From Gammaproteobacteria bacterium (lineage in GTDB: Bacteria > Pseudomonadota > Gammaproteobacteria > Competibacterales > Competibacteraceae): a DNA stretch of 64,000 nt. The DNA is taken from positions 248,001 through 312,000 of the forward strand of contig JACKNC010000003.1 of the NCBI GenBank assembly GCA_024235095.1, written 5' to 3'. How positions within the stretch are numbered: position 1 is the stretch's first letter; every line of letters begins with the position of its first letter. Below, one piece after another: positions 18,080 through 27,586 of the stretch. The notes under the pieces are model-generated. The model did no database searches. It was not told where the DNA came from and was given only the letters and a program-made list of their open reading frames with translations. A program made the translations under genes and the position numbers.

Positions 18080-19318
18080 TTGCCGCGCCTTTTGCCCAAG
18101 ATTCAGCGCTCCTATCCCCTGGCCACCATGCCCACGGTCATTGACGCCCTGGACCAAGAGCGCGATACCTGGATTTCCCAAGCCGAGTTCATCAAACCCA
18201 ATCGCCGGGTAGTTTATCTGCTACGGCTCAATCTCTGTTTTGTCGATTTAGATACCTATAAAACCCCCTGGGCGGGCACTCCGCCTGAATCACTCTCTCA
18301 GCGCGTTCAAGGCTACTGCCTGGATGAAGATATTCCTTCGCCCTCACTCATCCTCTACAGCGGGCGTGGCCTGCAAGTAAAGTGGCTCCTGGAGCGACCC
18401 TTACCACGAGCGGCGCTACCGCGCTGGAATGCGGTACAAAAGCAATTGATAGTGTTCCTCGAACCCTTCGGGGCCGATTCAGGGGCACGGGATGCCTCCC
18501 GCCTCTTGAGGCTGGTAGACACTGTCAATACCCGCTCTGGGGAGCGCGTGCGCGTGCTCTGGGTCAATGAGCAGGCCGGGGAAGTCAAGCACTACAACTT
18601 CGAGTATCTCGCTGAAACGGTCTTGCCGCTTGGGCGGGAAGCCGTCAAGGAACGTAAAGAAGATCGCCGCACTCATTTAGTCGTCATTCCCGGCACCAAA
18701 ACCGGCAACCTTCGTGCTTTCTCTGGGCGGCAATTGGCCTGGGACCGGCTGGAAGATTTACGAACCCTTGCCAAGCTCCGAGGCTGGACTGAGCACGGCA
18801 TTCCCCACGGCTACCGGTCCAAATACATCCATTGGTGTTTGAACTTCCTTCTCCTTTCTGGCGCGGTACATTCCAGCCAACTGTTTCAGGAGGCCCAGGC
18901 GCTGGTAAGGGAAGTCTGCCCCGACTTCAATAAGGAAATCCGTTCCATCCTCTCGACCCTCTACCGCAAGGCGCAAGCCTACGAAGCAGGAGAAAAGGTT
19001 GAGTTTGGTGGTCGGAAATACCCGCCGCTCTATACCCCCAAAAACAGCACGCTCCAGGAGCTGTTCGATATTACCGATGTAGAAACCCCACACCTGAAGA
19101 CCATCATCTCGCCAGCGGAAGCAGCGGAACGGGATGCAGGCCGAAAACGAGAACAGCGCCAGCGTTCAGGGGCTATGGATCGAGCCACCTATCTGGAAAC
19201 AGCAGAGCAGCGACGGGTTGAAGCCCGGCTTAGACGGGCAAGAGGAGAATCCCTACGGCAGATTGCTACAGCTTTAGGTGTAAGCCATGAAGCCGTCCGC
19301 AAAATGCTCAAGGTGTAG
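18080..19318 (+). CDS. Plasmid replication primase, AEP/RepB-like, 5' end probably lost to IS630
   Basis: Looks like a plasmid replication protein with an archaeo-eukaryotic-primase-like domain. NLCFVDLDTYK supplies the D-x-D metal site, PSLILYSGRGLQVKWLLE the next block, and DSGARDASRLLRLVDTVN the third conserved block. The C-terminus has a basic linker and a helix-turn-helix (GESLRQIATALGVSHEAVRK). It would prime DNA synthesis at the plasmid origin. The frame opens 9 bp from the IS630 end with only TTG (18080) or a weak ATG (18128), neither with a ribosome site, so the N-terminus is probably missing. Confidence 0.7.
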   Translation: MPRLLPKIQRSYPLATMPTVIDALDQERDTWISQAEFIKPNRRVVYLLRLNLCFVDLDTYKTPWAGTPPESLSQRVQGYCLDEDIPSPSLILYSGRGLQVKWLLERPLPRAALPRWNAVQKQLIVFLEPFGADSGARDASRLLRLVDTVNTRSGERVRVLWVNEQAGEVKHYNFEYLAETVLPLGREAVKERKEDRRTHLVVIPGTKTGNLRAFSGRQLAWDRLEDLRTLAKLRGWTEHGIPHGYRSKYIHWCLNFLLLSGAVHSSQLFQEAQALVREVCPDFNKEIRSILSTLYRKAQAYEAGEKVEFGGRKYPPLYTPKNSTLQELFDITDVETPHLKTIISPAEAAERDAGRKREQRQRSGAMDRATYLETAEQRRVEARLRRARGESLRQIATALGVSHEAVRKMLKV

Positions 19319-19439
19319 GTGTCAACAGTCCGTCCGTATTACTAGTGGCGTAGCCCTTGGGTTGTTGGGGTGTGCGGTGCCGTGGCTGGAGGGTTGCTGG
19401 CTTAGTGGTGTCAACAGTCCTTCGTATTACTGGTGGTGT
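19319..19439. repeat. Direct repeat after the primase gene, iteron-like
   Basis: GTGTCAACAGTCC…CGTATTACT…GTGGCGT occurs at 19319-19350 and, slightly altered, at 19409-19439. The complement of its end (TACGCCACTAGT) resembles the TACGCCACCAC pair at about 58789-58815, which would sit upstream of the same primase in a circular form. Candidate replication-protein sites. Confidence 0.45.
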
Positions 19440-19736
19440 GGTTCTGCTCTGTGTCTGCTAGCTTTTATATCGTCGTGCTGTACTGCTTGGTGTGCGTGAT
19501 CTTGGTAGTCCTGTGCTTTCGGGGTGTATTTCTTATTGGTGGTCTTTGGTAAATGCTGACGCCAAGCCAGGGATGGCGATCGGTTCCCGCTCATCCATGA
19601 GCGAGAACCGTGGCGTCCCCGCCAGGATGGCGGCTTGGCCACGCTGACAGGGATGTGGTGCTCGGGTGTGCTTCCTTATTTGGGCTAATCTTGTCGGGAA
19701 TCAATGTTGCTTTGGAATTCTTGCTCGTGATATCTG
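19440..19736. other. Gene-free stretch with a hairpin
   Basis: No gene is seen. CGGTTCCCGCTCAT pairs with ATGAGCGAGAACCG around 19580-19610, enclosed by further complementary flanks (CCAGGGATGG with CCATCCTGG). It could be a terminator or an origin structure; there is no T-run after it. Confidence 0.4.
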
Positions 19737-20402
19737 ATGAAGTGGGAGGCTGTCTTGAACATCCTGGAAATCTGGCGGTATCCGGTCAAGACCTTGGCTG
19801 GTGAGAAGTTGTCCCGCGTGTGTCTTGGGCCGCTGGGTCTTGAAGGTGACCGTCTTGTGCATGTTGAAGATGTGAATGGGCGGGTGATGACTTCCCGTTC
19901 GCATCCGCGCTTTCTGGGCCATCAAGGAACGTATGATTCGCGGGGTGTTATTCGCGTGGGGGGGCAACTGTGGGGGAGTCCAGAGGTCGCTGCGATGGTC
20001 GTGGATATTGCGGGGCTAGGTGCAAAGCTGGTGCGTGGTGAAGGTCCTGAGCGGTTTGATGTCTTACCTTTGCTCATTGCGACGGATGGCGCGATTGCCG
20101 CCTTTGGCTATGACGCGCGTCGTCTCCGGCCTAACTTGATCATTGGCGGTGTTGAAGGGTTGACTGAAAGTGAGTGGCCGGGCGCGCGCCTGCATATTGG
20201 CCCGGTCATTATTGGCGTTCAGAAGCGGCGGCTCCGCTGCATCATGACCTCTTATGATCCTGATACTCAGGTTCAGGATAAGGAAATTACGCGGAGTATC
20301 TACCGGCGCTTTGAAGGTCAACTGGCACTTGATTGCTTTGTCATTGAGGGCGGTGAGATTGCTGTTGGCGATGCGGTACAGCTTGTGCGTGAATCGGCGT
20401 AG
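19737..20402 (+). CDS. MOSC-domain protein
   Basis: 221 residues. The N-terminal MOSC-N-like barrel (ILEIWRYPVKTLAGEKL, GLEGDRL) is followed by the MOSC domain with the conserved cysteine in KRRLRCIMTSYDPDT. Family members (YcbX/YiiM-like) bind a molybdenum cofactor and reduce N-hydroxylated compounds or move sulfur. The exact substrate here cannot be told. ATG at 19737. It stands apart from the defence genes and is probably cargo. Confidence 0.8.
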   Translation: MKWEAVLNILEIWRYPVKTLAGEKLSRVCLGPLGLEGDRLVHVEDVNGRVMTSRSHPRFLGHQGTYDSRGVIRVGGQLWGSPEVAAMVVDIAGLGAKLVRGEGPERFDVLPLLIATDGAIAAFGYDARRLRPNLIIGGVEGLTESEWPGARLHIGPVIIGVQKRRLRCIMTSYDPDTQVQDKEITRSIYRRFEGQLALDCFVIEGGEIAVGDAVQLVRESA

Positions 20403-20451
20403 GCTTGGTACTGAATCGTGTGTGTTCTTGAATCTATAGAGAAATGGATCG

Positions 20452-21009
20452 ATGACTGAACTTTATATCAGCACGGATGTTGAAACCGATGGCCCGATTC
20501 CTGGGCCGCATTCCTTATTGAGCCTGGGTTCAGCCGCCTATACCGCTGATAAGCAGCTTATCGCTACGTTTAGCGCCAACCTGGAAACCCTCCCTGGGGC
20601 CACGGCGCATCCGAAAACAGCCGCTTGGTGGGCCACTCAGCCTGCGGCCTGGGATGCCTGTCGTCAGAATCTTGAACCGCCGGAGGTGGCTTTGCAGCGC
20701 TATGTCCAGTGGCTGCGCGCCTTGCCAGGGCGTCCGGTGTTTGTAGCCTATCCAGCCGGCTTTGATTTCCTCTTTGTTTATTGGTATCTCATGCGATTTG
20801 TGGGCGAAAGTCCCTTTAGTCACTCGGCATTGGATATGAAATCCTTTGCGATGGCGCTCTTGAAAACCGATTATTGCAAAAGTACGAAGCGCCACATGCC
20901 CGCGCGCTGGTTCGATCCTTTGCCTCATACGCATATTGCCTTAGACGATGCCATTGAGCAGGGCGCGCTGTTCTGCAACATGCTGCATGAAAATCGGCAC
21001 GGTGATTGA
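20452..21009 (+). CDS. DnaQ-like 3'-5' exonuclease
   Basis: 185 residues with a DEDD-type nuclease layout: STDVETDGPIPGPHSLLSLG (first D and E), FVAYPAGFDFLFVYWY (second D), and PHTHIALDDAIEQG (H and D). Expected to degrade or proofread single-stranded DNA or RNA ends. ATG at 20452 with GAGAAATGG upstream. A hairpin just after its stop may end the transcript. Confidence 0.8.
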   Translation: MTELYISTDVETDGPIPGPHSLLSLGSAAYTADKQLIATFSANLETLPGATAHPKTAAWWATQPAAWDACRQNLEPPEVALQRYVQWLRALPGRPVFVAYPAGFDFLFVYWYLMRFVGESPFSHSALDMKSFAMALLKTDYCKSTKRHMPARWFDPLPHTHIALDDAIEQGALFCNMLHENRHGD

Positions 21010-21030
21010 GCCCCATTGTTGATTGGGGCT
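21009..21030 (+). terminator. Hairpin after the exonuclease gene
   Basis: AGCCCCA pairs with TGGGGCT across an 8-base loop directly at the stop codon. No T-run follows (ATAGGAAAAAGAAAG instead), so Rho-independent termination is uncertain. Confidence 0.4.
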
Positions 21031-21174
21031 ATAGGAAAAAGAAAGGTTTGGGGTCGGGATGTGGTAATTGTAGAAAGGACCTCCTCTCTCTTGGGGCGAA
21101 TTGGATATAGAACTTGTCTAAATGGATATAATTGGATATTGCTAGGTCATCATGGATAGAAAAATGGCCTTAAA

Positions 21175-22221
21175 ATGAAGACTTCTTCCCTTAAAATTAC
21201 CCCTGAAATGCTTCGGTTAATTGCCGAAGTTGATGAATTCAAAGGCTCTTGGCGGGCGATGGTGGCCTTGGCTCCTGAGCGGCTGGCGGTGCTTAGGCGG
21301 GTGGCCACGATAGAAAGTATTGGCTCTTCCACGCGCATTGAGGGCGCGAAACTCTCAGATCGAGAGGTGGAAGCGCTCCTGGGACGGCTGGAGCAGACGG
21401 CCTTTGAAAGTCGGGATGAACAAGAAGTGGCCGGTTATGCTGAAGTTATGGACGCTATTTTTGAGAACTATGCCGCGATTCCCCTGACGGAGAACTACGT
21501 CAAGCAGCTTCATTCCCTTCTTCTGCGCCATGCCGTAAAAGATGAGCGGCATCGAGGGGAATATAAGAAACTCCCCAACCATGTTGAAGCCTTTGGGCCA
21601 AACGGTGAAACCTTGGGGGTCATCTTTGCTACGGCCTCTCCCTTTGATACGCCTATGCGAATGCAGGAGCTATTGGTCTGGACGCGGGAAAGTCTGGAGG
21701 ATGGTAGTCTTCATCCCCTGGTGGTGATTGGCCTTTTCATCGTGGAATTTTTGGCGATTCACCCTTTTCAAGATGGGAATGGGCGTCTGTCGCGGGTGTT
21801 GACGACCCTGCTCTTACTTCGCTCCGGCTATGCCTATGTGCCCTTTAGCTCCCTGGAAAGCCTGGTGGAACACAGTAAGGACGGGTATTACCTGGCACTC
21901 CGGCGAACTCAAGGAACCCTAGAGCATGAATTCCCCGACTGGGAACCGTGGTTGCTGTTCTTCCTGCGCTTGCTCAAGCAGCAAAAGGACCGGTTAGCCG
22001 CCAAGATTGCGCATGAAGAGCGCTTAGAGGGTTTACATCCCGATGCGCTAGCGATTCTGGAACAGGTTCGGGCAACTGGGCGCATTACCACGAGTCAAGC
22101 TGAAAAACTCACCGGTGCACCTCGACCTACGGTCAAGGTGCGACTGGGTGAACTGGTCAAACGGGGGTTACTGATGCGACATGGACAGGGTAGGGGATCG
22201 TGGTATGGGTTAGCAGTTTAG
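21175..22221 (+). CDS. Fic-family protein
   Basis: 348 residues. A Fic-N-like region with SSTRIEGAKLS matches the (S/T)xxxE(G/N) inhibitory-helix motif. The Fic core carries the complete active loop HPFQDGNGRLSR near residue 200. A C-terminal winged helix follows (QAEKLTGAPRPTVKVRLGEL). Such proteins AMPylate targets, with the N-terminal glutamate acting as a brake. Being a single protein with its own inhibitory motif, it needs no separate antitoxin. Confidence 0.88.
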   Translation: MKTSSLKITPEMLRLIAEVDEFKGSWRAMVALAPERLAVLRRVATIESIGSSTRIEGAKLSDREVEALLGRLEQTAFESRDEQEVAGYAEVMDAIFENYAAIPLTENYVKQLHSLLLRHAVKDERHRGEYKKLPNHVEAFGPNGETLGVIFATASPFDTPMRMQELLVWTRESLEDGSLHPLVVIGLFIVEFLAIHPFQDGNGRLSRVLTTLLLLRSGYAYVPFSSLESLVEHSKDGYYLALRRTQGTLEHEFPDWEPWLLFFLRLLKQQKDRLAAKIAHEERLEGLHPDALAILEQVRATGRITTSQAEKLTGAPRPTVKVRLGELVKRGLLMRHGQGRGSWYGLAV

Positions 22222-22382
22222 CAGGGATCGCCATAATTTTGGTTTTTTACTAAGTAATAACAATCAGCTAACTTGGGAGACTGACTTTCTACGTGTGGAA
22301 TAATTTGCTAGTTGTTCAGGGAGTGTATCTTAATTTTTCTGCACGAACATAATCAGCTACACTTAATAAAAATAGTGCTCAA

Positions 22383-25300
22383 ATGGAGCCAGGAATGTCA
22401 CAAGGAAAGATTAAAGCGGGGATGACGGTGAGTGGTTCGCTTCTCCCAGAACCCATTGAGGTGTTGGCCCTGGTGCCGATGGGTACGTCGCTGAAGGTGA
22501 TTGGACGGGGTACCAAGACGGGGATGACCCATACCCCGATCTTTAGCGAAGAGCAACTGAATCAATTAATTCTTTCAGCAGAACAAGAGCCTTTTGACGG
22601 GGATGCCGCCTTGTTTCGGCTCGGGGTTGAAGCACATCGTCTCGGCCTGGCCTATGAATACGATCCCTATTTTTCGCTCTCCATTGCGCGGGTTGATCCG
22701 CTGCCTCATCAATTAGAAGCCGTTTACGACTATTTCATCCGACTGCCTCGAATTCGTTTCCTACTGGCGGATGACCCCGGCGCGGGTAAGACCATCATGG
22801 CGGGTCTGCTCCTCAAGGAATTGAAAGCGCGGGGTCTAGTGCAGCGGACCCTCATTGTGACCCCGGCCAATCTGACCTTTCAATGGCAGCGCGAACTGAA
22901 AGACAAGTTTCGCGAGAACTTTGAAATTGTGCGGGGGGATGTCCTCCGGGCCAACTACGGCCAAAACCCCTGGCAGGAAAAATCGCAAGTGGTGACCTCT
23001 ATTTCCTGGGTCTCTACGCGAGAAGATGCGAAAGCTAGTCTGCTCCGCTCTCATTGGGATCTCATCATTGTGGATGAGGCCCACAAGATGAGCGCCTATG
23101 CCAATGATCGGAAAACCTTGGCCTACCAGTTAGGCGAAAAACTCGCGGAGATGACCGATCACTACCTGTTGATGACTGCCACGCCACATAAGGGGGACCC
23201 GGAAAACTTTTGCCGCTTTTTGGCCCTGCTGGACCGTGATGTGTACGGCAACATCCAAAGCCTGCAAAAAGCGATGCGAGAACATGAAGCCCCGTTCTAC
23301 CTGCGCCGCACCAAGGAAGCCCTGGTGGGTTTTCCTGACCCGGAAACTGGCGCGGTGCATCGGCTCTTTACCAAACGGGTGGTGCATACAGCGGAATTCG
23401 AGCTGGATGGAGAGGAACTGGAGTTTTATGACCAGTTGACCGCCTACGTGGAAGATCAGTCGATGCGCGCGGCGCAAGATGACTCGCCAAGGGGTCGGGC
23501 GGTCGGCTTCACGATGGCGATGCTGCAACGGCGTATGGCTTCAACCCTTTATGCCGCGCGCCGGACCCTGGAGCGCATGAAAGAGCGACGGGAAAAGATT
23601 CTGGCAGACCCAGACGCCTACCGTCAGGAGCAAATCACCAAGCGTTTGCCCGATGATTTCGAGGATCTCACCGAAGAAGAACAACAAGAGATCGTGGCAG
23701 CACTGGAAGATGTGGTGGCCTCGGTCGATCCCACTATCCTCCGAGAAGAAATTGCCCGTTTGACCCAGTTGATTGATCAGGCTCGCCCCTTAGAGAAGCG
23801 CGAGATTGAATCCAAGCTCACCAAACTGAAGCAAGTCTTGAACGAGCAAGGGTTCTTTGCCGATCCGAGTAAGAAACTCCTCATTTTTACTGAACACAAA
23901 GATTCCCTCGATTACCTCGCCGGAGATGGCAAGGAAAACCGGCCTTATGGCAAGTTGCTGGAATGGGGTCTGACCGTGACGCAAATTCACGGGGGGATGA
24001 AGATCGGGGATCGTGATACGCCGGGATCGCGCATTTATGCCGAACGCGAATTTCGGGAACAGGCCCAGATTCTGGTAGCGACGGAAGCGGCGGGCGAAGG
24101 CATCAACCTGCAATTCTGCTCGCGGATGATTAATTATGACATTCCCTGGAACCCGATTCGCCTGGAACAGCGCGTGGGGCGAATTCACCGTTACGGCCAA
24201 GAGTACGATTGTCTGATTTTCAACTTTGTTGCCAAAAACACCCGCGAAGGTCGCGTTCTGCAAATGCTCCTGGAACGTCTCAAGGAAATCCGTCGAGAAT
24301 TGGGCACGGATCAGGTTTTTGATGTCGTTGGCGAAGTTTTTCCGGCCAATTTACTGGATAAATTGTTTCGCGATTTGTATGCGCGGCGCACCAATGAAAG
24401 TGCGGTCACCGATCGCATTGTGCGAGATGTTGATCCGAAACGCTTCCGGGCGATTACCGAATCGGCACTGGAGGGGCTGGCCAAGAAAGACCTCAATCTC
24501 TCGGCGATTGTGGGCCGCTCGGTGGAAGCGCGTGAGCGCCGCCTGGTGCCCGAAGCCATTGAACAATTTTTTGTGCAAGCCGGGCCGGTGGTCGGGATGC
24601 GGTCCAAGCCGACAGCGGCAGAAAGCCACATCTACCGGATTGGCAAGGTGCCCCGGTTCCTGGTTCAGCGCGGCGATGCTCTGGAACCGCGCTTTGGTCG
24701 CTTGGGGCGGGAGTACAAGCTGATTAGCTTTGATAAGGCGCTGCTCAAGCGCGATCCGACCTTGGAATGGGTTACACCTGGTCACCCGCTCTTTGAAGTG
24801 GTGCGGGAAGCGTCCTTGGAGCAAGTGGAAGGCCACTTAAAGCGTGGCGCGGTGTTTTTCGATATTCAACGCCGGGAACCCGGTTTCCTCGACCTGTTTG
24901 CCGCTTCCATCAAGGATGGGCGCGGGAATACCCTCCATCGCCGGTTATTTGTCATGGAAACGGAACAAAGCGGGTCGATGGCGATCCGGCAACCCACCGT
25001 ATTTCTCGACATTAACCCGGCCCCGGCGGAAACCTCGGTGCTGGAACCCGAGACGGTCCCGGCCCGGAGTCTGGCGGAAGGCTATCTCTATGAGCACGCG
25101 CTCAAACCCTGGCTGGAGGACAACGCCACAGAGCGGGCGCGTGAAATAGTCCGAGTTGCCCAGCATGTGGAAATCAGCCTGCACGCCTTAATTGACCGCC
25201 AGAACGAACAACTGGCCGATTACCTTAACCGGCAAATCGAAGGGCAAACCGGCTTGGAGGGGATTATCGCCCAAGCGGAACAACATCTGGATGACTTGAA

Positions 25301-25820
25301 CAACCGTCTGGAAACCCGGCGCAAGGAACTGGAGATGGAACGCCACTGCACGGTAGCGGACATTGTTCACCTGGGCCGGGCGCGGGTGATCCCTCACCCG
25401 GAACGGCAAAGCCCACAAATTGCGCCGATGGTGCGGGATGACGAAGTCGAGCGGATTGCCGTCGATACCGTCCGGGCCTATGAGGAAGCGCGGGGCTGCG
25501 TGGTAGAAAGCGTGGAAGCCGACAATCGGGGCTTTGATCTCATCTCGCGCAAACCGCATCCCGAAGATCCCAAGAGCTTTATCGAAGTGCGTTTCATTGA
25601 AGTCAAAGGCCGGGCCGGAGTCGGGGAGATCTTCCTCAGCGCCAATGAATATCGGGCGGCGGAACGATTAAAAGGCGATTACTGGCTTTATGCGGTGTTC
25701 AACTGTGTTTCCAAGCCCGAACTCCATCCCTATCAAAACCCGGCGCAACTCGACTGGCAACCGGTGACCAAGGTAGAGCATTACAAGATTAAGCCTGATT
25801 CAGTACTGGGGGTTCGATGA
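22383..25820 (+). CDS. SNF2-like helicase with C-terminal DUF3883-like nuclease domain
   Basis: 1145 residues. Helicase motifs in order: Walker A DDPGAGKT (~130), DEAH in IIVDEAHKM (~230), LLMTATPHKG, VATEAAGEGINLQF, and motif VI RLEQRVGRIHRYGQ (~600). A long helical region follows, then a C-terminal domain with GFDLISR … FIEVKGRAG, the D … E-x-K pattern of PD-(D/E)XK/DUF3883 domains. Likely an ATP-driven DNA translocase of a defence system, possibly cutting DNA. First gene of a co-directional run to 36334; its stop overlaps the next start (ATGA). ATG at 22395 is an alternative start. Confidence 0.88.
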   Translation: MEPGMSQGKIKAGMTVSGSLLPEPIEVLALVPMGTSLKVIGRGTKTGMTHTPIFSEEQLNQLILSAEQEPFDGDAALFRLGVEAHRLGLAYEYDPYFSLSIARVDPLPHQLEAVYDYFIRLPRIRFLLADDPGAGKTIMAGLLLKELKARGLVQRTLIVTPANLTFQWQRELKDKFRENFEIVRGDVLRANYGQNPWQEKSQVVTSISWVSTREDAKASLLRSHWDLIIVDEAHKMSAYANDRKTLAYQLGEKLAEMTDHYLLMTATPHKGDPENFCRFLALLDRDVYGNIQSLQKAMREHEAPFYLRRTKEALVGFPDPETGAVHRLFTKRVVHTAEFELDGEELEFYDQLTAYVEDQSMRAAQDDSPRGRAVGFTMAMLQRRMASTLYAARRTLERMKERREKILADPDAYRQEQITKRLPDDFEDLTEEEQQEIVAALEDVVASVDPTILREEIARLTQLIDQARPLEKREIESKLTKLKQVLNEQGFFADPSKKLLIFTEHKDSLDYLAGDGKENRPYGKLLEWGLTVTQIHGGMKIGDRDTPGSRIYAEREFREQAQILVATEAAGEGINLQFCSRMINYDIPWNPIRLEQRVGRIHRYGQEYDCLIFNFVAKNTREGRVLQMLLERLKEIRRELGTDQVFDVVGEVFPANLLDKLFRDLYARRTNESAVTDRIVRDVDPKRFRAITESALEGLAKKDLNLSAIVGRSVEARERRLVPEAIEQFFVQAGPVVGMRSKPTAAESHIYRIGKVPRFLVQRGDALEPRFGRLGREYKLISFDKALLKRDPTLEWVTPGHPLFEVVREASLEQVEGHLKRGAVFFDIQRREPGFLDLFAASIKDGRGNTLHRRLFVMETEQSGSMAIRQPTVFLDINPAPAETSVLEPETVPARSLAEGYLYEHALKPWLEDNATERAREIVRVAQHVEISLHALIDRQNEQLADYLNRQIEGQTGLEGIIAQAEQHLDDLNNRLETRRKELEMERHCTVADIVHLGRARVIPHPERQSPQIAPMVRDDEVERIAVDTVRAYEEARGCVVESVEADNRGFDLISRKPHPEDPKSFIEVRFIEVKGRAGVGEIFLSANEYRAAERLKGDYWLYAVFNCVSKPELHPYQNPAQLDWQPVTKVEHYKIKPDSVLGVR

Positions 25821-27505
25821 TGGATATCGAAACCCTCAAGATACAGCTTGCTCTTGGTGAATCCGTCGAACGGGAATTCAAGTCTGATCGCCGACAGATC
25901 TCCGACAAGGAGATTTATGAAGAAGTGACCGCTATGGCCAATGCTTCCGGGGGAGTGCTGTTCATCGGTGTGGAAGATAATGGAATGGTATCAGGTGCAA
26001 AGCCCCGTCATGGGAAAATGACTGATGCTGTTAAGATGCAAGCGGCCATTTTTAACAATACCGTTCCCAGCATTAACACGCGAATCTCCTTGATTGCGCA
26101 TCCCGATGGTCAGGTTATTGCTATCTCAGTTGATCCTTATCCAGAACCCTGTGCTACGACAACGGGCAAGTCGCTGCGGCGTACCCTTGGGGGTGATGGT
26201 AAACCGCAAACCGTGGCCTACTATCCCCGCGACCATCGTTCCCGGCGCGTAGATTTGGGGCTTCTTGACTTTTCCGCTCAACCCATCCAAGGAACTGGTC
26301 TCTCTGACCTCGATCCTTTGGAATTTGAGCGGTTGCGGCAAACGATTACCCGTCTTCGGGGAGATCGTAGCTTGCTGGACCTCTCTGATGAAGATTTGGC
26401 CAAGGCGCTGAGATTGGTGGAAACCCAAGAAATCGGCCTTGTGCCTAACGTTGCTGGCCTGCTGCTGCTCGGTAGAGAAAAAGTGCTACGCGATGTCTTA
26501 CCTACCCATGAAGCACATTTTCAAGTTCTCGATAGCCAGCAACAAGTGAGAGTAAACGATACCTTTCATGGGCCATTGCTTCAAACCTTGGAGCATATAG
26601 AAGCTCGCTTTACCGCTCGAAACAACGAACAAGAGGTTGCAGTGGGCCTGTTTCGCCTGCCTGTGCCGGACTATTCCCTAATGGGCTTTCGGGAAGCTGT
26701 CAACAATGCAGTGCTGCATCGAGACTTCAGTCAAATGCAAGCCGTGTATGTGCAGTGGCAACCCGACCATCTGCTGATTACCAATCCTGGTAGTCTCCCG
26801 TCTGGCGTGACCTTGGAAAACCTACTGGTCCATGAACCAAAGCCGCGTAATCCTCGTTTAGCAGAAGCATTTAAACGGATTGGCTTAGTGGAGCAGACGG
26901 GGCGTGGGGTAGACAAAATATTCCTAGGGCAACTGCAATACGGTCGTCCCGCACCGGACTACTCGCGTAGCGATGCCTACGGTGTGCGAGTGATTTTGCG
27001 TGGAGGGGAAGCCTCCCTTCAATTTGCAGCCTTTGTATTTGAGCAGGATAAACAAGGCCATCCTCTGACTTTGGACGATCTGCTCGTGCTGAACACGCTC
27101 TTTTTTGAGCGACAGATTGACTCGGAAACTGCCGCTAGGTTGCTCCAGAAAGAGAGTGCCAATGCGCGAGCTACTTTGGAGAGGTTGCACGAACGCGGTT
27201 TAATTGAGCGACGGGGCAACAAGCGAGCGACTTCTTACCACCTCTCAGCCGCACTTTACCAGCGCTTTGATATGAAAGCGGAATATATTCGTGCTAAAGG
27301 ATTTGGGCCAATTCAGCACGAACAGATGGTGCTCGAATATGCGCGCCAACATGGGGAGATTTCGCGCAAAAAAGCGGCTGAATTATGTCAACTTAATGTT
27401 CATCAAGCGAGTCGGGTATTGCAACGTGTTAGCAGTAAAAATAAAGAATTGCAGTTAGTTGGAAATGGAAGGGGCGCTCGGTATGTCTGGAAACACCACA
27501 AATAA
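25817..27505 (+). CDS. AlbA_2/Schlafen-type ATP-binding regulator, RecG-like C-terminal
   Basis: 562 residues. The AlbA_2 domain shows ESVEREFKSDRRQISDKEIY and ANASGGVLFIGVEDNG. A GHKL-like ATP-binding part shows FREAVNNAVLHRDF, NPGSLPSGVT and GLVEQTGRGVDKI. Two winged-helix-like segments lie near the C-terminus (SETAARLLQKESANARATLE; SRKKAAELCQLNVHQASRVL). Members of this group (COG2865) often sit in restriction or defence operons and may sense DNA or regulate transcription. It overlaps the helicase stop by 4 bp. Confidence 0.82.
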   Translation: MMDIETLKIQLALGESVEREFKSDRRQISDKEIYEEVTAMANASGGVLFIGVEDNGMVSGAKPRHGKMTDAVKMQAAIFNNTVPSINTRISLIAHPDGQVIAISVDPYPEPCATTTGKSLRRTLGGDGKPQTVAYYPRDHRSRRVDLGLLDFSAQPIQGTGLSDLDPLEFERLRQTITRLRGDRSLLDLSDEDLAKALRLVETQEIGLVPNVAGLLLLGREKVLRDVLPTHEAHFQVLDSQQQVRVNDTFHGPLLQTLEHIEARFTARNNEQEVAVGLFRLPVPDYSLMGFREAVNNAVLHRDFSQMQAVYVQWQPDHLLITNPGSLPSGVTLENLLVHEPKPRNPRLAEAFKRIGLVEQTGRGVDKIFLGQLQYGRPAPDYSRSDAYGVRVILRGGEASLQFAAFVFEQDKQGHPLTLDDLLVLNTLFFERQIDSETAARLLQKESANARATLERLHERGLIERRGNKRATSYHLSAALYQRFDMKAEYIRAKGFGPIQHEQMVLEYARQHGEISRKKAAELCQLNVHQASRVLQRVSSKNKELQLVGNGRGARYVWKHHK

Positions 27506-27511
27506 ACGCAC

Positions 27512-27564
27512 GCGCTCGTTTGTATTTATTGTAGAAACGCGCGCGCTCGTTTATGCGCTCGTTT
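27512..27564 (+). promoter_or_regulatory. Triple GCGCTCGTTT repeat before the methyltransferase gene
   Basis: Exact copies of GCGCTCGTTT at 27512-27521, 27543-27552 and 27555-27564 fill the 81-bp gap between two operon genes, the only real gap in the operon. A regulator-binding site, possibly for the HTH-bearing product just upstream, is likely but unproven. Confidence 0.5.
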
Positions 27565-27586
27565 CCCAAATATCAGTGAGATCAGT

